Positions 30,505 to 39,284 of a stretch of DNA of 64,000 nt are shown here, piece after piece. This DNA comes from Extensimonas perlucida (GTDB lineage: Bacteria > Pseudomonadota > Gammaproteobacteria > Burkholderiales > Burkholderiaceae_C), in the NCBI RefSeq assembly GCF_007655255.1, contig NZ_VMYE01000001.1:434001-498000 (forward strand), read 5' to 3'. The position numbers and the translations under genes are program-made. The first letter of the stretch is position 1; the number at the start of each line of letters is the position of its first letter. The notes beneath the pieces are model-generated. The model saw only the letters and a program-made list of their open reading frames with translations, was not told the DNA's origin and did not search any database.

Positions 30505-30556
30505 AAGATAGCTGCTTGTGCTTGATGATTGGGCGCTATAGGCATTTTTCATCATA
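30505..30556 (+). repeat. intergenic palindromic repeat copy
   Basis: AAGATAGCTGCTTGTGCTTG..TTGGGCGCTATAGGCATTTTTC follows the amtB stop by about 15 bp. It keeps both halves of the element (ATAGCTGCTTG and GCGCTATAGGC). The hairpin could act at the amtB 3' end. Confidence 0.75.
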
Positions 30557-30699
30557 AAGCGACGGCCTTGCCGCAGCCATGCTGGCGCGAGGTCGGGGTG
30601 AGTCAGGTCGAGTGGAGGCCGTGTCTGGGCCGGGTCTGGGCCGCGCAGGGCGTTTTGTATAGTCCCCGCATTTGCCCGCTCCGCCCTGCCATTGCCCCC

Positions 30700-32298
30700 A
30701 TGAACGTCGAAGTCACCGAACCCGTCCCGCGTCCCGCCTCCGCAAACCCCGAAGCGCCGCGTTCGCAGCTTGCGCTGCGCCGCGTGGCCATAGATACCTG
30801 GCAGGAAAACGTCGCCTTCCTGCACCGCGACTGCGCGGTGTATCGCGCCGAAGGCTTTCAGGCGCTCTCCAAGGTGGAAGTCCGCGCCAACGGCAACCAC
30901 ATTCTGGCCACGCTGAACGTGGTCGATGACGACGCCATCGTGGGTTGCAACGAGCTGGGCCTGTCCGAAGACGCCTTTGCCCAGCTTGGCGTGGCCAACG
31001 GGCACATGGCAAGCGTGGCGCAGGCCGAGCCGCCCGAATCGATGGGCGCGCTGTTTCGCAAGCTCGCGGGCGAGCGCCTCACGCGAGCCGACTTCAGCGC
31101 CATCGTGCGCGACATCGCCGAACACCACTATTCCAAGATCGAACTCACGGCCTTCGTCGTGGCTTGCAACCGCGACGAGCTTGACCGCGAGGAGGTGTAT
31201 TTCCTCACCGACGCCATGGTCGCCTGCGGGCGCAGGCTCGACTGGCATGAGCCGCTCGTGGTGGACAAGCACTGCATAGGCGGCATCCCGGGCAACCGCA
31301 CCAGCATGCTCGTGGTGCCCATCGTCGCGGCGCACGGCATGTTGTTCCCCAAAACTTCGTCGCGCGCCATCACCTCGCCCGCGGGCACGGCCGACACCAT
31401 GGAAGTGCTCGCCGAGGTCGAGCTGCCGCTCGAACGCCTGGCCGAGATCGTGCGCGACTACCGCGGCTGCCTGGCCTGGGGCGGCACGGCCCGGCTCTCG
31501 CCCGCGGACGACGTGCTGATCTCGGTCGAGCGGCCGCTCGCCATCGACTCGCCGGGCCAGATGGTGGCCTCCATCCTCTCGAAAAAGGTCGCCGCCGGCT
31601 CCACGCACCTGGTGCTCGACATCCCCATAGGCCCCACGGCCAAGGTGCGCTCCATGCCCGAGGCGCAGCGCCTGCGCCGCCTGTTCGAATACGTCGCGCG
31701 CCGCATGGGGCTGACGCTGGACGTGGTCATCACCGACGGCCGCCAGCCCATCGGCAACGGCGTGGGGCCGGTGCTCGAGGCGCGCGACGTGATGCGCGTG
31801 CTGCAAAACGACCCGGCCGCGCCCAACGACCTGCGGCAAAAGGCGCTGCGCCTCGCGGGCCGGGTGATCGAGTTCGACCCCGACGTGCGCGGCGGCGAGG
31901 GCTTTGGCATTGCGCGCGACATCCTCGACTCGGGCCGCGCGCTCGCGCGCATGAACGCCATCATCGAAGCGCAGGGCAGCAAACACTTCGACTACCAGCG
32001 CCCCGCGCTCGGTGCGCTGACGTTCGAAGTCTGCGCGCCGCGCTCCGGCGTGGTCACGGGAATAGACAACTTCCAGATCGCGCGCATCGCCCGCCTGGCC
32101 GGCGCGCCCAAGGTGCCGCAGGCCGGTGTTGATCTGCTGCACAAGCTCGGCGAACAGGTCGCGGTGGGCGCGCCGCTGTACCGCGTGCATGCGAGCTACC
32201 CGGCAGACCTGGAGTTTGCGCGCCAGGCCAGCAGCCGCAGCAGCGGCTACACCATAGGTGCGGCAGACGAGGTTCCCCAGGCTTTCGTCGAGTTCTGA
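30700..32298 (+). CDS. thymidine phosphorylase family protein, AMP-phosphorylase-like
   Basis: A 532-residue nucleoside/nucleotide phosphorylase. The motif series [41 protein letters not shown] and [14 protein letters not shown] matches archaeal AMP phosphorylase and the so-called thymidine phosphorylase 2, not classical DeoA (which has DKHSTGGVGD and SGRGLGHTGGT). AMP phosphorylase turns AMP and phosphate into adenine and ribose 1,5-bisphosphate. The order is an N-terminal double-psi-like domain (residues 20-110), an alpha domain with glycine-rich phosphate sites, and a C-terminal barrel-sandwich domain ([20 protein letters not shown]). It lies 52 bp upstream of a PRPP-synthetase-like gene. 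True substrate unproven. Confidence 0.85.
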   Translation: MNVEVTEPVPRPASANPEAPRSQLALRRVAIDTWQENVAFLHRDCAVYRAEGFQALSKVEVRANGNHILATLNVVDDDAIVGCNELGLSEDAFAQLGVANGHMASVAQAEPPESMGALFRKLAGERLTRADFSAIVRDIAEHHYSKIELTAFVVACNRDELDREEVYFLTDAMVACGRRLDWHEPLVVDKHCIGGIPGNRTSMLVVPIVAAHGMLFPKTSSRAITSPAGTADTMEVLAEVELPLERLAEIVRDYRGCLAWGGTARLSPADDVLISVERPLAIDSPGQMVASILSKKVAAGSTHLVLDIPIGPTAKVRSMPEAQRLRRLFEYVARRMGLTLDVVITDGRQPIGNGVGPVLEARDVMRVLQNDPAAPNDLRQKALRLAGRVIEFDPDVRGGEGFGIARDILDSGRALARMNAIIEAQGSKHFDYQRPALGALTFEVCAPRSGVVTGIDNFQIARIARLAGAPKVPQAGVDLLHKLGEQVAVGAPLYRVHASYPADLEFARQASSRSSGYTIGAADEVPQAFVEF

Positions 32299-32350
32299 GC
32301 GCATGCCCTGCGCGTGTCGCTTTTTGATGCAATTTTGATAGCCATCCGCC

Positions 32351-33334
32351 ATGGATTCATCTGCCCTATTGCTGCATTTCGATGATGAAACCGCAGCCGC
32401 GCAGCGCCTTGCCCAGGCCGCAGAACTGCCCGCGCGCTGCATAGAGCGCCACCGCTTTCCCGACGACGAGCTCAAGCTGCGCCTGCCCGTGGACGCGCAG
32501 GGGCGCCTGCCAGAACACATCGTGCTGCTGCGTGGCCTCTACCAGCCGAACGAAAAGCTCGTCGAGCTTTTGCTCGCGGCGCAGACCGCGCGTTCCCTTG
32601 GCGCGCGGCGCATCGTCCTCGTCGCGCCTTATCTTGGCTACATGCGGCAGGACAAAGCCTTCACCCCCGGCGAGGCCGTGAGCCAGCAGATCGTGGGGCG
32701 CTTTCTCGCGGGCCTGTGCGACGCGCTCATCACCGTCGATCCACACCTGCACCGCGTGGCGCGGCTGCAGGACGCCGTGCCCGTGCCTGTGGCCGTGGCG
32801 CTGAGCGGCGCCGAGGCGCTGTCCGACCTCGTCGCGCAGCGCCGCCCCGGCGCCTTGCTCGTCGGGCCCGATGCCGAATCCGCCCAGTGGATCGCCCAGG
32901 CTGCCGCGCGCCACGGCTTTGCGCACGCCGTGTGCACCAAAGAGCGCCAGGGCGACCGCGAGGTGCGCATCCGCTTGCCGGCGCTCGCGCCGCACGCCAT
33001 CGAGGGCCGCGCCGTGGTGCTGCTCGATGATGTCGCCAGCACTGGCCACACGCTGGCCCAAGCCGCACGCCTGCTGCACGCCGCCGGCGCCGCCTCGGTC
33101 GATGTGGCCGTGACGCATGCGCTGTTCGTCGGCGACGCACTGCAAACGCTCGCCGACGCCGGCGTTGGGGAGGTCTGGAGCACCGACTGCATCCCCCACC
33201 CGAGCAACGCCGTCTCCATGGCCGGGCCGTTGGCGCGGGCACTGCGGGAGGTGCTGGCGCGTGGCGTAGCATTTGAAGAGGCCGAACGTGCCCCGCTACC
33301 AGGCGTGGCAACGCTTGAAGGAGTGCACCGATGA
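32351..33334 (+). CDS. ribose-phosphate diphosphokinase-like protein (archaeal-type signature)
   Basis: 327 residues with two phosphoribosyltransferase-like halves. The PRPP-binding loop is VVLLDDVASTGHTLAQAA near residue 225. The segment YLGYMRQDKAFTPGEAVSQQIV and the HLHR of TVDPHLHR replace the classical bacterial RSAR/TAK and DLHAEQ blocks; a PGEAVS motif is typical of archaeal-type PRPP synthetases. It probably makes or uses PRPP or a related ribose phosphate together with the upstream phosphorylase. It is not the main housekeeping prs by its sequence. The stop overlaps a 30-codon ORF (ATGA). Confidence 0.8.
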   Translation: MDSSALLLHFDDETAAAQRLAQAAELPARCIERHRFPDDELKLRLPVDAQGRLPEHIVLLRGLYQPNEKLVELLLAAQTARSLGARRIVLVAPYLGYMRQDKAFTPGEAVSQQIVGRFLAGLCDALITVDPHLHRVARLQDAVPVPVAVALSGAEALSDLVAQRRPGALLVGPDAESAQWIAQAAARHGFAHAVCTKERQGDREVRIRLPALAPHAIEGRAVVLLDDVASTGHTLAQAARLLHAAGAASVDVAVTHALFVGDALQTLADAGVGEVWSTDCIPHPSNAVSMAGPLARALREVLARGVAFEEAERAPLPGVATLEGVHR

Positions 33335-33423
33335 ATAATGCAGCGCAAGCCGACAGCGCCGACGGTGCAATGCAGCCATGGACGGAAGGATGTCTGGCCA
33401 GCGTGGACGGCTGGACGGCATGA
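33331..33423 (+). CDS. possible small ORF coupled to the PRPP-synthetase-like gene
   Basis: ATG 33331 overlaps the upstream stop as ATGA and runs 30 codons (MNNAAQADSADGAMQ..). The peptide has no recognisable motif, no membrane helix and no ribosome binding site of its own. It fills most of the gap before the cysteine hydrolase gene. It may be chance. Confidence 0.2.
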   Translation: MNNAAQADSADGAMQPWTEGCLASVDGWTA

Positions 33424-33472
33424 GCCACCGCGGCAGCGAATCTTCCCTTTTTCACCGCAAACCTTGTTCCCC

Positions 33473-34096
33473 ATGCTCCTAGACGCCTCCACTTCCCAAC
33501 TCGTCCTGGTGGACTACCAGGAACGCCTGATGCCCGCCATTTTTGAAGGCGCCGCCGTGCTGGCGCGCGCGCGGCTGCTTGCGCAGGTGGCGCGGCGGCT
33601 GCAGGTGCCCGTGTGGGGCACCGAGCAAAACCCCTCGCGCCTGGGCGCGAACGACGCTGCGCTGCGCGCGCTGTGCCAGCAAACCCTTGCCAAGATGCAC
33701 TTCGGCGCGGTCGAAGAGGGGCTGGGCGAATGGCTGCGCCCGCCCCCCAAAGCCCCCGCGGGTAACGCGCGCAGCCTGCCGCGGCACCTGCAAAAACCGC
33801 AGCAGGCCACGCCCGCGCGCGGCAGCATCGTCATTGCGGGCTGCGAGGCGCACGTGTGCCTGCTGCAAACCGCGCTCGACTTGATCGAGGACGAATTCGA
33901 GGTCTGGGTCGTCACCGACGCCTGCAGCTCGCGCACCGAGCGCAACCGCGACGCCGCCTTCGACCGCCTCGCCGGCGCCGGCGCGGAGCTCGTCACCACC
34001 GAAATGGTGGCTTTCGAATGGCTGCGCAGCTGCGAGCACCCGGCGTTCAAGGAGTTGCTGCCCTTGCTCAAAGAGGGCGGCGCGCCGGGCGCGTGA
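33473..34096 (+). CDS. isochorismatase-like cysteine hydrolase
   Basis: A 207-residue alpha/beta hydrolase of the isochorismatase/nicotinamidase superfamily. The catalytic triad can be placed as Asp in LVLVDYQERLMP, Lys in LAKMHFGA and Cys in IVIAGCEAHVCLLQTALDL (the cysteine of CEAHVC), followed by VTDACSSRTERNRDAAF. The substrate is unknown; family members hydrolyse nicotinamide, isochorismate, ureidoacrylate and similar compounds. It lacks the metal-binding residues expected of a nicotinamidase as far as I can see. Its place after the nucleotide-salvage pair hints at base or nucleoside breakdown, but the 138-bp gap weakens operon membership. Confidence 0.82.
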   Translation: MLLDASTSQLVLVDYQERLMPAIFEGAAVLARARLLAQVARRLQVPVWGTEQNPSRLGANDAALRALCQQTLAKMHFGAVEEGLGEWLRPPPKAPAGNARSLPRHLQKPQQATPARGSIVIAGCEAHVCLLQTALDLIEDEFEVWVVTDACSSRTERNRDAAFDRLAGAGAELVTTEMVAFEWLRSCEHPAFKELLPLLKEGGAPGA

Positions 34097-34200
34097 GGCG
34101 CTTGCGAGGGGAGGCAGGGTTTACACCTTGCGCGCGGCAAAGTCCGACAAGGCAGCGCGCAGCAAGAACGACACGCACCAGCGCGAGAGAATGGGCACCC

Positions 34201-35817
34201 ATGCCAACACTGAACTGGATCGGCAAGCAAGCCGTCGTCAAACACCACAAGGAAGTGCCCTTTCGCCTGCTGGAGCCCGCGCCCGAGCTTTCCTGCGGCG
34301 CGGCACAGGGCAGGGCGTCGGGCAACCTGATCGTGCAGGGCGACAACCTGCACGCCCTGAAGGCGCTCCTGCCGCGCTATGCGGGGCAGGTCAAGTGCAT
34401 CTACATCGACCCACCGTACAACACCGGCAACGAGGGCTGGGTTTACAACGACAACGTGAGCAGCCCGGAGATTCGCAAATGGCTGGGCGAGGTGGTCGGC
34501 AAGGAAGGTGAGACGCTGGACCGGCACGACCGCTGGCTGTGCATGATGTACCCGCGTTTGGTGCTCTTGAAGCAGTTTCTGCGCGAGGATGGCGCCATCT
34601 TTATCTCAATCGACGACAACGAGGTTGCGACGCTGCGGCTGTTGATGGATGAGATTTTCGGGGCGGGGAATTTCGTTGCCTCCGTTCTCTGGCAAAAGGT
34701 GTATTCACCCAAAAATTCGGCGCGACACCTTTCCGAAGATCACGATTACGTACTCATCTACGCAGCCAACGCGGGCGCTTGGGCCCCCAATCTTTTGCCG
34801 CGCACCGAAGAACAGAACGCGGCCTATAAAAACCCCGACAACGACCCGCGCGGCGTGTGGAAAACCAGCGATCTTTCGGCACGCAACCACTACTCCGCAG
34901 GCACCTATCCAATTATTTGCCCTTCGGGCCGCGTCATCGACGGTCCTCCGAAAGGCATGTATTGGCGCGTATCGAAAGAGCGCCTCGACGAACTCGACCG
35001 CGACAACCGCATCTGGTGGGGTAAGGACGGCAATGCCATCCCGCAGATCAAGCGCTTTCTGCATGAAGTCAAGGATGGGCGTGTGCCGCAAACCTTGTGG
35101 TTTTACAACGAGGTAGGCCACACCCAGGAAGCCAAGAAGGAATTGCTCGAACTGGTGGACTTCGCCTCCAGCGATGACGTTTTCATCACGCCAAAGCCCA
35201 CCCGCCTGATCCAGCGCATCCTGCAAATCGCCACCGACAAGGATTCGCTCATTCTCGACAGCTTCGCCGGTTCCGGCACCACCGCCCACGCGGTGCTCAA
35301 GCAAAACGCCGAGGATGGCGGCAGCCGGCGCTTCATCCTCGTCGAAATGGAGGCAGGCATCGCGCAGAACGTCACCGCCGAGCGCGTCAAGCGTGTGGCG
35401 CAGGGTTACGTCAATGCCAAGGGGCAGGCAGTCGCGGGCCTGGGCGGCGGCTTCCAGTTCTGCCGCCTGTCGGCCGAGCCGCTCTTCGACGCCAATGGCC
35501 AAATCCGCAGCGACGTGAGCTTCGCGCAACTCGCCGAGTTCGTCTGGTTCGCCGAAGCCGGCACCGGCTTCACCGGCACCGCCGATTCGCCGTTGCTGGG
35601 CGTGCACGAGGGCCGCGCGGTGTATCTGCTCTACAACGGCATCCTCAAGGACAAGTCCGTGGCCGGCGGCAACGTGCTCACCGGCGCGGTGTTCGACGCG
35701 CTGCCGCCGTTCGCCGGCCCCAAAGTGATCTACGCCGCCGCCTGCCGTCTGAGCGGCGCCCGGCTTGCGCGCGAAGGCATCAGCTTCAAGCAGACGCCTT
35801 ACGCGCTGGAGGTGTGA
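34201..35817 (+). CDS. type III restriction-modification methyltransferase (Mod), beta-class
   Basis: A 538-residue DNA methyltransferase. Catalytic motif IV DPPY is at residues 70-73 (CIYIDPPYNTGNEGW) and the SAM-binding motif I FAGSGTT begins at residue 355 (LILDSFAGSGTTAHAV). The order IV then I with a target-recognition region between them is the beta class, typical of type III Mod and of N6-adenine or N4-cytosine modification. Partner: the type III Res helicase-nuclease at 36579. The two are separated by a toxin-antitoxin pair, which is unusual. ATG 34201 follows a spacer with no strong ribosome binding site. The length is at the short end for type III Mod, but no frameshift is seen. Confidence 0.9.
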   Translation: MPTLNWIGKQAVVKHHKEVPFRLLEPAPELSCGAAQGRASGNLIVQGDNLHALKALLPRYAGQVKCIYIDPPYNTGNEGWVYNDNVSSPEIRKWLGEVVGKEGETLDRHDRWLCMMYPRLVLLKQFLREDGAIFISIDDNEVATLRLLMDEIFGAGNFVASVLWQKVYSPKNSARHLSEDHDYVLIYAANAGAWAPNLLPRTEEQNAAYKNPDNDPRGVWKTSDLSARNHYSAGTYPIICPSGRVIDGPPKGMYWRVSKERLDELDRDNRIWWGKDGNAIPQIKRFLHEVKDGRVPQTLWFYNEVGHTQEAKKELLELVDFASSDDVFITPKPTRLIQRILQIATDKDSLILDSFAGSGTTAHAVLKQNAEDGGSRRFILVEMEAGIAQNVTAERVKRVAQGYVNAKGQAVAGLGGGFQFCRLSAEPLFDANGQIRSDVSFAQLAEFVWFAEAGTGFTGTADSPLLGVHEGRAVYLLYNGILKDKSVAGGNVLTGAVFDALPPFAGPKVIYAAACRLSGARLAREGISFKQTPYALEV

Positions 35818-35885
35818 GGGTGGCGCTTGTGGCATGGCCGTTCTCTGCCGACAATTTAGACCGAACATGACTGGAGAGCCAAACC

Positions 35886-36122
35886 ATGAACCTCCCCGAC
35901 ACCATCCACGCGCACGCCAAGGCGCTGCCGCCCGAGTTGCAGCGGCAGACGCTGGACTTCATCACTTGGCTGGAACAGCGCCACGCCCGGCGGGAGCCCG
36001 CCGCCGGCAGCGAGACCGAGCAGTTTCTGCAGCGCGTGGCCGGCACGCTGGGCGATGATTTTCCAGACGACATCAAGGATGACGATCTGGCCGCCGATCT
36101 GCCGCGAGAGGACTGGGTATGA
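35886..36122 (+). CDS. DUF2281-type antitoxin of a VapBC-like pair
   Basis: A 78-residue acidic protein: MNLPDTIHAHAKALPPELQRQTLDFITWLEQRHARR resembles DUF2281 antitoxins, in which a short helical N-terminus is followed by a disordered toxin-binding tail; here DDFPDDIKDDDLAADLPREDW. It overlaps the PIN toxin start by ATGA. Lies 68 bp after the type III mod gene. Its role as antitoxin is inferred from family and from position. Confidence 0.8.
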   Translation: MNLPDTIHAHAKALPPELQRQTLDFITWLEQRHARREPAAGSETEQFLQRVAGTLGDDFPDDIKDDDLAADLPREDWV

Positions 36123-36526
36123 GCGGCTATCTGCTCGACACCAATGCCTGGATTGCGCTGCTGAAGAATCAGCCGGGAGTGGTTGAAGGCGTGCGCAGGG
36201 TCGGTGTCGAAGCACTGTATCTGTGCTCGCCGGTCTGGTCGGAACTGTGGTTTGGCGCCTGCAACAGTCAGCGCGTTGCCGAGAATCAGCAGCGCATCCG
36301 TGCGTTGGCCGCCGACATTCCGAGCCTGCTCTTCGATGACCTGGCGGCCGAGCATTGCGCAGAGCTGCGCGCCTTTCTGGCGCGGCAAGGCCGGCCGATC
36401 GGCCCCTACGACCTGCAAATTGCCGCCATCGCGCGGTCGGCCGGCTTGTGTCTGGTGACCCGCAATGTCTCGGAGTTCTCGCGCGTGCCCGGGCTGGCGG
36501 TCGAGAACTGGCAGGTTTCGCCATGA
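36119..36526 (+). CDS. vapC: PIN-domain toxin (VapC family)
   Basis: A 135-residue PIN ribonuclease. The acidic metal site is visible as D7 (YLLDTNAW), E42 (VWSELWFGA) and D98 (GPYDLQIAAIAR), with the T-x-N motif in LVTRNVSEFSRV and the terminal VENW. VapC toxins cut tRNA or rRNA when their antitoxin is lost. The gene is complete and coupled to the antitoxin by ATGA. It sits inside the type III R-M locus, and its stop overlaps a 19-codon ORF that leads into res. Confidence 0.9.
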   Translation: MSGYLLDTNAWIALLKNQPGVVEGVRRVGVEALYLCSPVWSELWFGACNSQRVAENQQRIRALAADIPSLLFDDLAAEHCAELRAFLARQGRPIGPYDLQIAAIARSAGLCLVTRNVSEFSRVPGLAVENWQVSP

Positions 36527-36582
36527 AGACGAAGGCGCTCGCCGTGATGCATCGTTTCTGCACGCTGGGAAGGCGGCCATGA
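36523..36582 (+). CDS. 19-codon bridging ORF between vapC and res
   Basis: ATG 36523 overlaps the vapC stop (ATGA), and its own TGA (36580-36582) overlaps the res ATG (36579-36581). It encodes MKTKALAVMHRFCTLGRRP. The double ATGA joint means ribosomes leaving vapC can pass through it into res. The peptide itself is basic and has no known motif, so a coupling role is more likely than a protein function. Confidence 0.4.
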   Translation: MKTKALAVMHRFCTLGRRP

Positions 36583-39284
36583 CCCCCTTCACCCCCAAAA
36601 CCTACCAGCAGCAGGTGCTGGACAGCGTGCACGCCTATTTCCGGGCCTGCCACGAAATGCCATCGCCCGCGCTCGCCTTCACCGCTACCACCGAGCGCTT
36701 GTGGGGCCGCGGCAATCCGTACCACCCGCTCACGGGCTTTCCGGCCGACATGCCGTATTTCTGCCTGCGCGTGCCTACGGGCGGCGGCAAAACCTGGCTC
36801 GCGGCGAAAAGCGTGGCGCTGGTGAACACGCACCTGCTGCGCAGTGAGCACAGCGTGATTTTGTGGCTGGTGCCCAGCAAGCCGATCCGCGCGCAGACCT
36901 TGCGCGCGCTGCGCGAGCGCACGCATCCCTACCAGCTTGCGCTGCGCGAGGCGGGGCCGGTGACGGTGCTCGATCTGGAGGAAGCCAAGAGCGTGACGCG
37001 CGCCACGCTGGACACGTCCACCACGGTGATCGTCGCCACGCGGCAGGCGTTTCAGGTGGAGGACGAGGAGTGCCGCAAGGTGTACCAGAGCAGCGGCGCG
37101 CTGATGCACCACTTCGACAACCTCTCGCCCGGCCAGCGCGATGCCTTGCTGACCGAGGGCGAGGGCAGCGAGCGCACCGTGCCCTATTCGCTCGCGAACG
37201 TGCTGCGCCTGCGCCGGCCCTTCGTGATCGTGGACGAAGCGCACAACAGCCGCACGGAGCTTGCCTTCGACATGCTGGCGCGCTTTCGCCCGAGCGGCGT
37301 GCTCGAACTCACCGCCACGCCGGACCTCACGCGCACGCCCAGCAACGTGCTGCACAGCGTGTCCGCGGCCGAATTGAAGGCAGAAGAAATGATCAAACTG
37401 CCGGTGCTGCTCGAAACCGAGCCGAACTGGCAGCAGTGTCTGGCCGATGCGCTGGCGCGGCGCGAGGCGCTGCACAAGCTGGCCGATGAAGAGCGCCGCG
37501 CCGGCGCGCCCTACCTGCGGCCCGTGGTGTTGATCCAGTCCGAGCCGCGCCGCGCGGGCGTGGAGACGCTGGACGTTGAGCGCGTGAAGAACGAGCTGAT
37601 CGCCAACCACGGCATCCCGCCCGATGAGATCGTGGTGGCCACGGGTGAGGAAAAGGGGCTGGAGCACATAGACGCCGCCTACCCACGAGGCATTGCCGAC
37701 CCGGCCTGCCCGGTGAAGTTCGTCATCACCCAGAAGGCGCTGGCCGAAGGCTGGGACTGCCCGTTTGCCTACATCCTGGTGAGCATGGCGTCGCTGTCGT
37801 CGGCCACGGCGGTGGAGCAGTTGCTTGGGCGCGTGCTGCGCCAACCGAATGCGGCGCACTTTGCCGACGCGCGCCTGAACCAGTCCTATGCCTTCGTGGT
37901 GTCGCGCAATTTTGCCGAGACGGCGGGCGCGCTGCGCGACCGGCTGGTGGCGGGTGCGGGCTTCGAGCGGCGCGAGGTGGCCGAGTTCGTGACCGCGGCG
38001 CTGCCCGAGCAGGCGCGGCTGGACCTGGAAGGTCACGCCGGGCGCGTGGTGCTGCGGCCCGTGGTGGTGCCTCTACTGGAAAAACCCGACCTCAAAAGCC
38101 TGCCCAAGCCGGTGCGCGACAAGCTGAGCTGGGACGGTGCGCTCAATACCCTGACCATCCGCGCGCCGCTCTCGGAAGACGAGGCCGAAGCACTCAAGGC
38201 ATCGGTCACTTCCGAAACCGCGGCCGTGGCGATATGGCAGGCCGCCGAGGAAAGCCGCACCACCGCGATCGAGTTCTTCCAGACGCCCGCCGAAGCGGGC
38301 GAGCGCCTGCGCGTGCCGCAGCTGGCCTTGCGCGTGCAGGGCGAGCTGCAGTTGTTCGATGACCCGGAAGTGCTCGAATATCCATGGGAGCTCTCGCCCT
38401 ACGACGCCGCACCGACGGCCGACGACCTGACGGCCTTGGGCGCGGCGCTCAAGGTGGCCGAAGGCGGCGAGATCGACATCGACGCGGGCGGCCACGTGGT
38501 GTCGCGCTTTTTGCCCGGGCTGCAGCGCGACCTGGGCCTCGTCTACCAGCCCGAGCACTGGGACGAAGTGCGCCTGGCCGCCTGGTTGTGCCGCAACCTG
38601 CCCGAGGTTTCGCTGACGCACGCGAGCAAGCAGGCTTTCGTGGCCCGATGGCTGGCCGAGCTGCTGCGGCGCGAGGGCTACACGCTGGCGCGCGCCAATC
38701 AGCAGAAATTCCTGATCCGCAATTTGCTCGAAGCGCGCCTTCGTGCGTTGCGCCGGCAGGCCGTGGGCAAGGCGTACCAGCAAGCCTTGTTTGGTGACGA
38801 TGCGGCATCGCGCGTGGCGGTGAGCGAGCAGTACGCCTTCGAGTTCGCACCCCAAGCCTACGCGCCCAGCCGCGACTACGACGGACGCTTTGGGCATTTC
38901 GAGTTCCGCAGGCATTTTTACGGGCGCCTGGGCGATTTCGACAGCAAGGAGGAGTTCGAGTGCGCCTGCCAGCTCGACATGTGGGCGCAGCAGGGCCGCA
39001 TGCAATTTTGGGTGCGCAACCTGGTGCGGCGCGAGGGCTGCTCGTTCTTTTTGCAAAAGGCCGATGGGCGCTTTTACCCGGATTTTTTGTGCCAGTTGCC
39101 CGACACGCCGGACGCCCGCCCCGGCCCGGTGCTGGCCGTCGAATACAAAGGCGCCGACCGCTGGAGCGGGGCCGAAGACGACCGGCTGATCGGCGGCCTG
39201 TGGGCGAGCCTTTCCGGTGGGCGCTGCCGCTTCGTGATGCTCAAGGACAAACGGTGGGATTGGATCGAGGAGAAGCTGACGTGA
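36579..39284 (+). CDS. type III restriction endonuclease subunit (Res), SF2 helicase-nuclease
   Basis: A 901-residue protein. The superfamily 2 helicase part has Walker A PTGGGKT (66-72), DEAH (219-222, IVDEAHNS), ELTATPD and the arginine-finger motif QLLGRVLRQP. The C-terminal nuclease has a PD-(D/E)XK site: PD at 834-835 (FYPDFL) and E855-x-K857 (VEYKG). It translocates on DNA and cleaves with the Mod subunit when sites are unmethylated. All key residues are present, so it should be active. ATG 36579 overlaps the stop of the 19-codon ORF. Its 3' end is coupled by GTGA to the DUF6155-like gene. Confidence 0.92.
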   Translation: MTPFTPKTYQQQVLDSVHAYFRACHEMPSPALAFTATTERLWGRGNPYHPLTGFPADMPYFCLRVPTGGGKTWLAAKSVALVNTHLLRSEHSVILWLVPSKPIRAQTLRALRERTHPYQLALREAGPVTVLDLEEAKSVTRATLDTSTTVIVATRQAFQVEDEECRKVYQSSGALMHHFDNLSPGQRDALLTEGEGSERTVPYSLANVLRLRRPFVIVDEAHNSRTELAFDMLARFRPSGVLELTATPDLTRTPSNVLHSVSAAELKAEEMIKLPVLLETEPNWQQCLADALARREALHKLADEERRAGAPYLRPVVLIQSEPRRAGVETLDVERVKNELIANHGIPPDEIVVATGEEKGLEHIDAAYPRGIADPACPVKFVITQKALAEGWDCPFAYILVSMASLSSATAVEQLLGRVLRQPNAAHFADARLNQSYAFVVSRNFAETAGALRDRLVAGAGFERREVAEFVTAALPEQARLDLEGHAGRVVLRPVVVPLLEKPDLKSLPKPVRDKLSWDGALNTLTIRAPLSEDEAEALKASVTSETAAVAIWQAAEESRTTAIEFFQTPAEAGERLRVPQLALRVQGELQLFDDPEVLEYPWELSPYDAAPTADDLTALGAALKVAEGGEIDIDAGGHVVSRFLPGLQRDLGLVYQPEHWDEVRLAAWLCRNLPEVSLTHASKQAFVARWLAELLRREGYTLARANQQKFLIRNLLEARLRALRRQAVGKAYQQALFGDDAASRVAVSEQYAFEFAPQAYAPSRDYDGRFGHFEFRRHFYGRLGDFDSKEEFECACQLDMWAQQGRMQFWVRNLVRREGCSFFLQKADGRFYPDFLCQLPDTPDARPGPVLAVEYKGADRWSGAEDDRLIGGLWASLSGGRCRFVMLKDKRWDWIEEKLT

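Noticed and set aside
29263-32520. 1085-codon open frame antisense to amtB and the phosphorylase gene
   Set aside because: His/Arg/Gln-rich antisense shadow with no motifs; both sense genes are clear.
34138-34149. CAAAGTCCGACA upstream of mod, identical to 12 bp of the MITE end at 17618
   Set aside because: No matching opposite end was found around the R-M locus; 12 bp is too short to claim an element remnant, so it is treated as chance.
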